Notes under the pieces: generated by a model
What the model was told of the DNA's origin: nothing
The model's input: the letters and a program-made list of their open reading frames with translations, nothing else
Databases searched by the model: none
Assembly (NCBI RefSeq): GCF_016741815.1
Contig: NZ_JAERRJ010000006.1
Location: forward strand, 62,001-126,000
Reading direction: 5' to 3'
Length of the DNA stretch: 64,000 nucleotides
Origin: Nocardia acididurans
Lineage (GTDB): Bacteria > Actinomycetota > Actinomycetes > Mycobacteriales > Mycobacteriaceae
Shown: one piece after another, positions 60,801-64,000 of the stretch
Numbering within the stretch: the first letter of the stretch is position 1
Layout: the number at the start of each line of letters is the position of its first letter
Made by a program: the position numbers and the translations under genes

Positions 60801-61232
60801 GGTGACGCCGCGCAGGTGCGATCCCAACTCGACACTGCCGCAACCATTCTGGGCCCGGAGGCGGAGCGTCCGATCATCCGTGCGACGGCGGGGGATCTGC
60901 TCGGTTATCTCGCCGAGGATCTCGGCACGGCCCGCGAGCATCGCGTCGCGGCCTTCCGGGCGGCCGTCGAGTCCGGTCATGTGCCGCTGATCGCGCAAAT
61001 CCTCATCGGCACTGCCGATCTGGCACTGCGGGAGGAGCGCTACGAGCAGGCCGCCCGGCTCCTCGCGGCGAGCGCCACGGTGCGCGGTCTGCCGGATCGC
61101 AGTCATCCGGACGAGGTCCGCATCGAGCGGGAAACGCGAAATCGCCTCGGTGACAAGGGGTTCACCGAGGCGATTCAGGGTGCGGCGGACACGGACTGGC
61201 AGGAGCTGGTGACGGTCACGCTCGCTTGTTGA
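57891..61232 (+). CDS. AfsR-like SARP regulator: winged helix-BTAD-NB-ARC-TPR
   Basis: A large regulator of 1113 residues. The N-terminal ~95 residues form the OmpR-type DNA-binding domain (MQIGILGPFEIRTADGAFAD). The BTAD runs to about 245 (LADELGVDPSPELSALH). A STAND ATPase follows, with Walker A GPGGSGKT at 281-288 and LILDNCEHV as Walker B. A Gly/Ala/Val-rich linker spans ~543-615, and the C-terminal ~480 residues are TPR-like helices. Such proteins switch on after nucleotide and ligand binding. The heptamer array upstream suggests self-control and control of the neighbours. Its end overlaps the convergent permease gene by 17 bp. Confidence 0.93.
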   Translation: MQIGILGPFEIRTADGAFADVPGARLRGLLTALALEPGRAVPRATLVDWIWGENPPADAANALQRLVSRLRKTLPAGVIEGQADGYRLRVDPEDVDAVRFERLVAQARGDEDPRRLREALGLWRGAAMQDVGLQDSEAFEAAVTRLDGLRLTAMEDRFDAEVNLGHAADVVTELTDLVAAHPMRERLVGALMRALVATGRDTEALKAYERIRETLADELGVDPSPELSALHVALLRGELGRREENRKTNLRAELTSFVGKDADIAVVRELIADHRLTTLIGPGGSGKTRLATETARTLVGDLPDGAWLVELAALGPEGDVAQATLAALKLRDALLGEASDADSTDRVVSALRERSVLLILDNCEHVIESAATFAHRVLGECRRVRILATSREPFNITGETLWPVAPLALPREDADPADIESAPAVHLLRDRAAAVRKDLATDAHTSATLARVCRALDGMPLAIELAAARLRTMTLDQLAKGLDDRFRLLTGGSRTALPRHRTLRAVVDWSWELLTDTERAVLQRLSVFAGGASLEAAERVCAGAGLAAGAAPGAGPGPGTSVESAAAGGRGVANGMGVGAGSTVAAGPDVGAGSGVAAASGVGATPVAAPAAAVSVEAWEVLDLLTALSEKSLVVTEGEGEPRYRLLGTIREYAQRRLVEAGEADSARLAHLAYFTELAETADPHLRRAEQLEWLATMETEHDNIAAAMRGALAAREAAGAMRLAAAAGWYWWLAGRKAEGDELVMAAAALPGEVSDESRALVYAFVIQFVTAGRQSDQFDAAEWIRKAYELSLRAQSRHPVLKIIAPLESMLRGPDAFLPAWEALLADEDPWVRALGRLQLGKTLIQLGRDGQEADAHLETSVAEFRVVGERWGLSFALTELANRIAMRGEFAAACAYYEQAIAAVTEVGAFEDAVGMRSRQAQLYWLLGDAESSAAAVAEAQRIAARVAWPNVLAELALSLAELARWRGDAAQVRSQLDTAATILGPEAERPIIRATAGDLLGYLAEDLGTAREHRVAAFRAAVESGHVPLIAQILIGTADLALREERYEQAARLLAASATVRGLPDRSHPDEVRIERETRNRLGDKGFTEAIQGAADTDWQELVTVTLAC

Positions 61233-61965
61233 AAGTGGCGCGGGCCCACAGGAATCCGGCCACCGCGATGGCGAGGCACCAGGCCACCGCCACGATGGCG
61301 TCGCCCGCCGCGGGCGTGCCGTTGAGCAGTCCGCGCATGGTTTCGATGATCGGCGTGAACGGCTGGTACTCCGCGAACTGCTTCAGGCCCGGACCCATCT
61401 TGTCCGCCGGGACGATGGCGCTGCTGAAGAAGGGCAGCATGACCAGCGGCACCGACGCCAGCCCCGCGGTCTCCGGCGACTTGGCCGCCAGGCCGAGGGC
61501 GATGGTCAGCCAGGCGGCCGCGAAGCCGAGCAGTACGACCATGCCGATCACGCCCAGCCATTCGGCGGCATTCGCCTGCGGGCTGAAGCCCAGCAGGAAG
61601 GCCACCCCGGTGAGCGCGGCGACCGCGATCAGGTTGGTGAGCACGGTGGCGATGACATGTCCGGTCAGCACCGCGCCGCGAGAGACGTCCATGACCTTGA
61701 ACCGGCTGATGATGCCGTTGAGCATGTCCGAGTTCACCGCCGTGGCGGTGGCCCCCAGTCCGTAGCAGACGGCCAGCAGGATCAAACCCGGTGTGGCGTA
61801 GTCGATGTAGTCGACGCCGACATCGAAGGCGTCGCCGAACATGTACACGAACATCAGCATGATGATGATGGGCATCAGCACCGCGTTGAAGACCGAAGTG
61901 GGGTTGCGCGCAATGTGTTTGAAGTTGCGGCGCAGCATGACGAGGGAATGGTTCTGGGCGTTCAT
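61216..61965 (-). CDS. ABC-2 type transporter permease (DrrB-like)
   Basis: A permease of 249 residues with six membrane helices. The start LRRNFKHIARNPTSVFNAVLMPIIIMLMF and the ABC-2 signature LPFFSSAIVPADKMGPGLKQFAEYQPFTPIIE are typical of daunorubicin-type exporters. It pairs with the ATPase gene through a TAATG overlap. It should extrude a lipophilic compound, perhaps a P450-modified product. Confidence 0.92.
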   Translation of the reverse strand: MNAQNHSLVMLRRNFKHIARNPTSVFNAVLMPIIIMLMFVYMFGDAFDVGVDYIDYATPGLILLAVCYGLGATATAVNSDMLNGIISRFKVMDVSRGAVLTGHVIATVLTNLIAVAALTGVAFLLGFSPQANAAEWLGVIGMVVLLGFAAAWLTIALGLAAKSPETAGLASVPLVMLPFFSSAIVPADKMGPGLKQFAEYQPFTPIIETMRGLLNGTPAAGDAIVAVAWCLAIAVAGFLWARATFNKRA

Positions 61966-62903
61966 TACGCTGCCACCTCCGTGGTGCGGCCCGTGAGGGC
62001 GAGGAAGACGTCGTCGAGGTCGGGGGTGTGGACGGAGAATTCTCCGGCGGCGAGATCGTGCTCGTCGAGCCGATCCAGCAGGGCGCGCAGCGATTTCGTG
62101 CCCGCGTCGCTGGGGACCCGCAGGGTGAGGGCTTCCTCGTCCGGGGTGGATTCGGGGAACAGTGCGGCGGCGGCCGCGAGCTGTGCGGAGCCGGTGAACC
62201 GCAGCCGCACATGCGTGCCCGGGATCATTCGCTTGAGTTCGTCGGCGGTGCCCTGTGCGACGATTCGGCCGCCGTCGAGCACGGCGATCCGGTCGGCGAG
62301 CTGATCGGCCTCTTCGAGGTACTGCGTGGTGAGGAAGATGGTCACGCCGTCGGCCACGAGATCGCTGATGATCGACCACATGGTGCGGCGGCTGCGCGGA
62401 TCCAGTCCGGTGGTCGGCTCGTCCAGGAAGATGACCTTCGGACTGCCGACGAGCGTCATGGCCAGATCGAGCTTGCGCCGCATACCGCCGGAGTAGGTCG
62501 AGGCCGGCTTGCCCGCGGCCTCGGTCAGTTCGAAGCGTTCCAGCAGTTCCGCGATGGTCCGCTTGCCGTCGGCGGCGGAGAACCCCTTCAGGTCCACCAT
62601 CAACTGCAGGTTCTCCTGTCCGGTCAGCAGTTCGTCGACCGCGGCGAACTGTCCGGTGACTCCGATCGAGGCGCGCACCGCCTTGGCCTCGGAACCGATG
62701 TCGTGCCCGGCGACCCGCACCGATCCGCTGTCGGCCTTGATCAGTGTGGTCAGCACGTTCACCGTGGTGGTCTTGCCCGCGCCGTTGGGCCCGAGCAGCG
62801 AGAAGATGGTTCCCGCGGGGACTTCCAGGTCGATGCCGTCGAGCACGACCTTGTCCCCGTATGTCTTGCGCAGTCCGGAGACCGCGATTGCCGTGTTGTT
62901 CAT
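61965..62903 (-). CDS. ABC transporter ATP-binding protein (DrrA-like)
   Basis: An ATPase of 312 residues. Walker A is GPNGAGKTT (residues ~38-46), the signature is YSGGMRRKLDLA (~137), and Walker B is VIFLDEPTTGLDPRSR. The C-terminal ~85 residues with the VHTPDLDDVFLALTGR ending match the DrrA subfamily of drug exporters. It is the first gene of the drrAB-like pair. ATG at 62903 starts the conserved part. A heptamer array of SARP type lies 24 bp upstream. Confidence 0.94.
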   Translation of the reverse strand: MNNTAIAVSGLRKTYGDKVVLDGIDLEVPAGTIFSLLGPNGAGKTTTVNVLTTLIKADSGSVRVAGHDIGSEAKAVRASIGVTGQFAAVDELLTGQENLQLMVDLKGFSAADGKRTIAELLERFELTEAAGKPASTYSGGMRRKLDLAMTLVGSPKVIFLDEPTTGLDPRSRRTMWSIISDLVADGVTIFLTTQYLEEADQLADRIAVLDGGRIVAQGTADELKRMIPGTHVRLRFTGSAQLAAAAALFPESTPDEEALTLRVPSDAGTKSLRALLDRLDEHDLAAGEFSVHTPDLDDVFLALTGRTTEVAA

Positions 62904-62926
62904 GGCACCGACTGTCGGCGACCGTG

Positions 62927-62955
62927 CTGACACCGGCCTGTCATGTCGCTGTCAC
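62927..62955. promoter_or_regulatory. SARP-type heptamer array between the ABC and DUF4097 genes
   Basis: CTGACAC (62927), CTGTCAT (62938) and CTGTCAC (62949) recur at exactly 11 bp. A second, weaker set (ACGTCAG 62978, ATGACGG 62989, GTGTCAG 63000) has the same period and lies nearer the DUF4097 gene. Confidence 0.65.
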
Positions 62956-63062
62956 GGCCACCGCCGCGGTGGCGGCCACGTCAGGCCGATGACGGGCCGG
63001 TGTCAGCGCGGCCCGCGACCGTGGTTCCAGTCGAACCGGACACATCCTCGAAGGAGCCCATC

Positions 63063-63701
63063 GTGAACACTTTCCAGACCCCGCAGCCGATCGCCGTCAC
63101 CGTCGATGTCCCCTCGGCCTGCGTTCAGGTCGTCGCCTCGCAGCGCACCGATACCGTCGTGTGGGTCCGCCCGTCCGATCCCGCCCGCAAGGAGGATGTG
63201 CGCGCCGCCCAGCAGGTCCAGGTCGATTTCACGGCCGGTGTCCTGACCGTGCGGACGCCGCGGAACTGGCGCGCCTTCGCCCCCTTCGGCGCGAAGTCCT
63301 CGATCGAGGTGCTCGTCGAGGTGCCCGCCGGCTCGCTCCTGAAGGCCACCGCCGCCATGGGCCGTCTGCTCGGCCTGGGGGAACTCGGCGATTGCGAACT
63401 GGAGATCGCCGCCGGCGACATCATTCTCGACACCCCGGCCGGTTCGGTCACCGCGAAAACCTCCAAGGGCGACATCCGCATCGGCGAGGCGGCGCGCGGC
63501 GTCCTGCGCCTCGAAACCTCCATGGGCGAGCTGGAGGTCGGCATCCACCCCGCCAGCGCCACCCGCCTGGAAGCCGATACGCAGTACGGCAGCGTGCGGA
63601 ACCAGCTGGCCGCCGTCGGCCCGCACGCCGCCGACACCGTCCAGATCTACGCCCGAAACTCGTTCGGCAACATCATCATCGGCCACACCACCGCCGCCTG
63701 A
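63063..63701 (+). CDS. DUF4097 family beta-helix protein
   Basis: A protein of 212 residues made of short repeating strands (GDIILDTPAGSVTAKTSKGD, IRIGEAARGVLRLETSMGEL), the parallel beta-helix layout of DUF4097. There is no signal peptide or membrane helix, so it is probably cytoplasmic. Function is unknown; such genes often sit near stress or antibiotic-response regulators. AAGGAG precedes the GTG. It is divergent from the drrAB-like pair and shares its heptamer-bearing promoter region. Confidence 0.9.
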   Translation: MNTFQTPQPIAVTVDVPSACVQVVASQRTDTVVWVRPSDPARKEDVRAAQQVQVDFTAGVLTVRTPRNWRAFAPFGAKSSIEVLVEVPAGSLLKATAAMGRLLGLGELGDCELEIAAGDIILDTPAGSVTAKTSKGDIRIGEAARGVLRLETSMGELEVGIHPASATRLEADTQYGSVRNQLAAVGPHAADTVQIYARNSFGNIIIGHTTAA

Positions 63702-63719
63702 CCGGCGTAGCGTCGGGCC

Positions 63720-64000
63720 ATGGCGTCACATCGTCGGGCGGTGCCACCCTTCGTGCACCTGGCCGCCCACCCCCTGCGCTGGCGGTTGCTGACCGAACTG
63801 TCGGGCGGTGACTACCGCGTGCGCGAGTTGGTGACCCGCGTGAACGAACCGCAGAACCTGGTCTCCTATCATCTGCGCCTGCTGCGCGACGGCGGTCTGG
63901 TGACCACCTCGCGCAGCAGTCACGATCGCCGGGACAGCTACTACCACCTGGATCTGGCCCGCAGCGCCGAGATGATCGCCGGAGCGGGCACCACCCTGCA
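63720..64000 (+). CDS. ArsR-type winged-helix regulator (3' truncated)
   Basis: The frame starts at ATG 63720 and stays open to the right edge, giving 93 complete codons. It contains an ArsR-type winged helix: AAHPLRWRLLTELSGGDYRV, then NEPQNLVSYHLRLLRDGGLV and the wing SSHDRRDSYYHLDL. In actinobacteria this variant is often the N-terminal part of a fusion to a low-molecular-weight phosphatase/arsenate-reductase domain; whether that holds here cannot be seen. Confidence 0.88.
   Translation, partial: MASHRRAVPPFVHLAAHPLRWRLLTELSGGDYRVRELVTRVNEPQNLVSYHLRLLRDGGLVTTSRSSHDRRDSYYHLDLARSAEMIAGAGTTL

Overview
The window is high-GC actinobacterial DNA, most likely a chromosome segment of Nocardia or a close relative in the Mycobacteriales. 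The strongest sign is a block in the order of the Mycobacterium tuberculosis Rv1074c-Rv1083 neighbourhood: a fadA3-type thiolase, cystathionine beta-synthase, cystathionine gamma-synthase, GreA, a DUF4307 membrane protein, mycothiol conjugate amidase Mca and a small one-helix membrane protein. Mca implies mycothiol, and frequent GTG starts and an F420-type luciferase-like enzyme fit the same group. I recognise 62 protein genes (the first and last cut by the window edges). I see no rRNA, tRNA, CRISPR array or transposase.

Layout. 1-4.9 kb: the end of a metal/copper-associated protein, an EmbR-like BTAD-FHA regulator and three poorly known proteins. 5-7.2 kb: a P450-TetR operon behind a clear operator, then a small AroQ/PchB-type enzyme. 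7.2-13.5 kb: oxidative catabolism, with an SDR, a TetR regulator, an esterase, a Baeyer-Villiger-type monooxygenase, a zinc alcohol dehydrogenase and an alpha/beta hydrolase. 14.6-18 kb: an amino-acid permease, an orphan two-helix membrane protein, and a DUF6153/DUF305 pair that looks copper-linked. 18-25.5 kb: RNase Z, a DUF885 peptidase, a DHA2 exporter, an RlmG/RsmC-like methyltransferase, an LLM oxidoreductase and a Bax-inhibitor-1 protein. 25.8-32.2 kb: an antiporter, DUF389, AI-2E, a HerA-like ATPase, DUF1330 and a DUF2975/XRE pair.

32.3-50.3 kb holds the conserved fadA3-cbs-metB-greA-mca block. It is split by about 10.5 kb of accessory genes between cbs and metB (MerR, AbrB-type membrane protein, SnoaL, LysR with a deacetylase, an HD-LuxR regulator, a lytic transglycosylase, an MscS-like protein and an acyl-CoA dehydrogenase). 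50.4-54.8 kb has two paralogous AraC regulators flanking a secreted CocE/NonD hydrolase. 55-63.7 kb is a compact module around a 1113-residue AfsR-like SARP: GtrA protein, ferredoxin plus P450, the SARP itself, a DrrAB-type ABC exporter and a DUF4097 protein. An ArsR-type regulator starts at the right edge.

The most interesting signal is in that last module. Three separate promoter regions (before gtrA, between the P450 and the SARP gene, and between the ABC exporter and the DUF4097 gene) each carry three or more copies of the heptamer CTG(A/T)CAN, spaced one helical turn (11 bp) apart. That is the known architecture of SARP binding sites, so the sequence itself outlines a regulon. A separate pair of 11-bp-spaced heptamers (GATTCAC) precedes the EmbR-like gene. 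Other regulatory palindromes, long perfect terminator hairpins and several tandem or dispersed intergenic repeats are listed.
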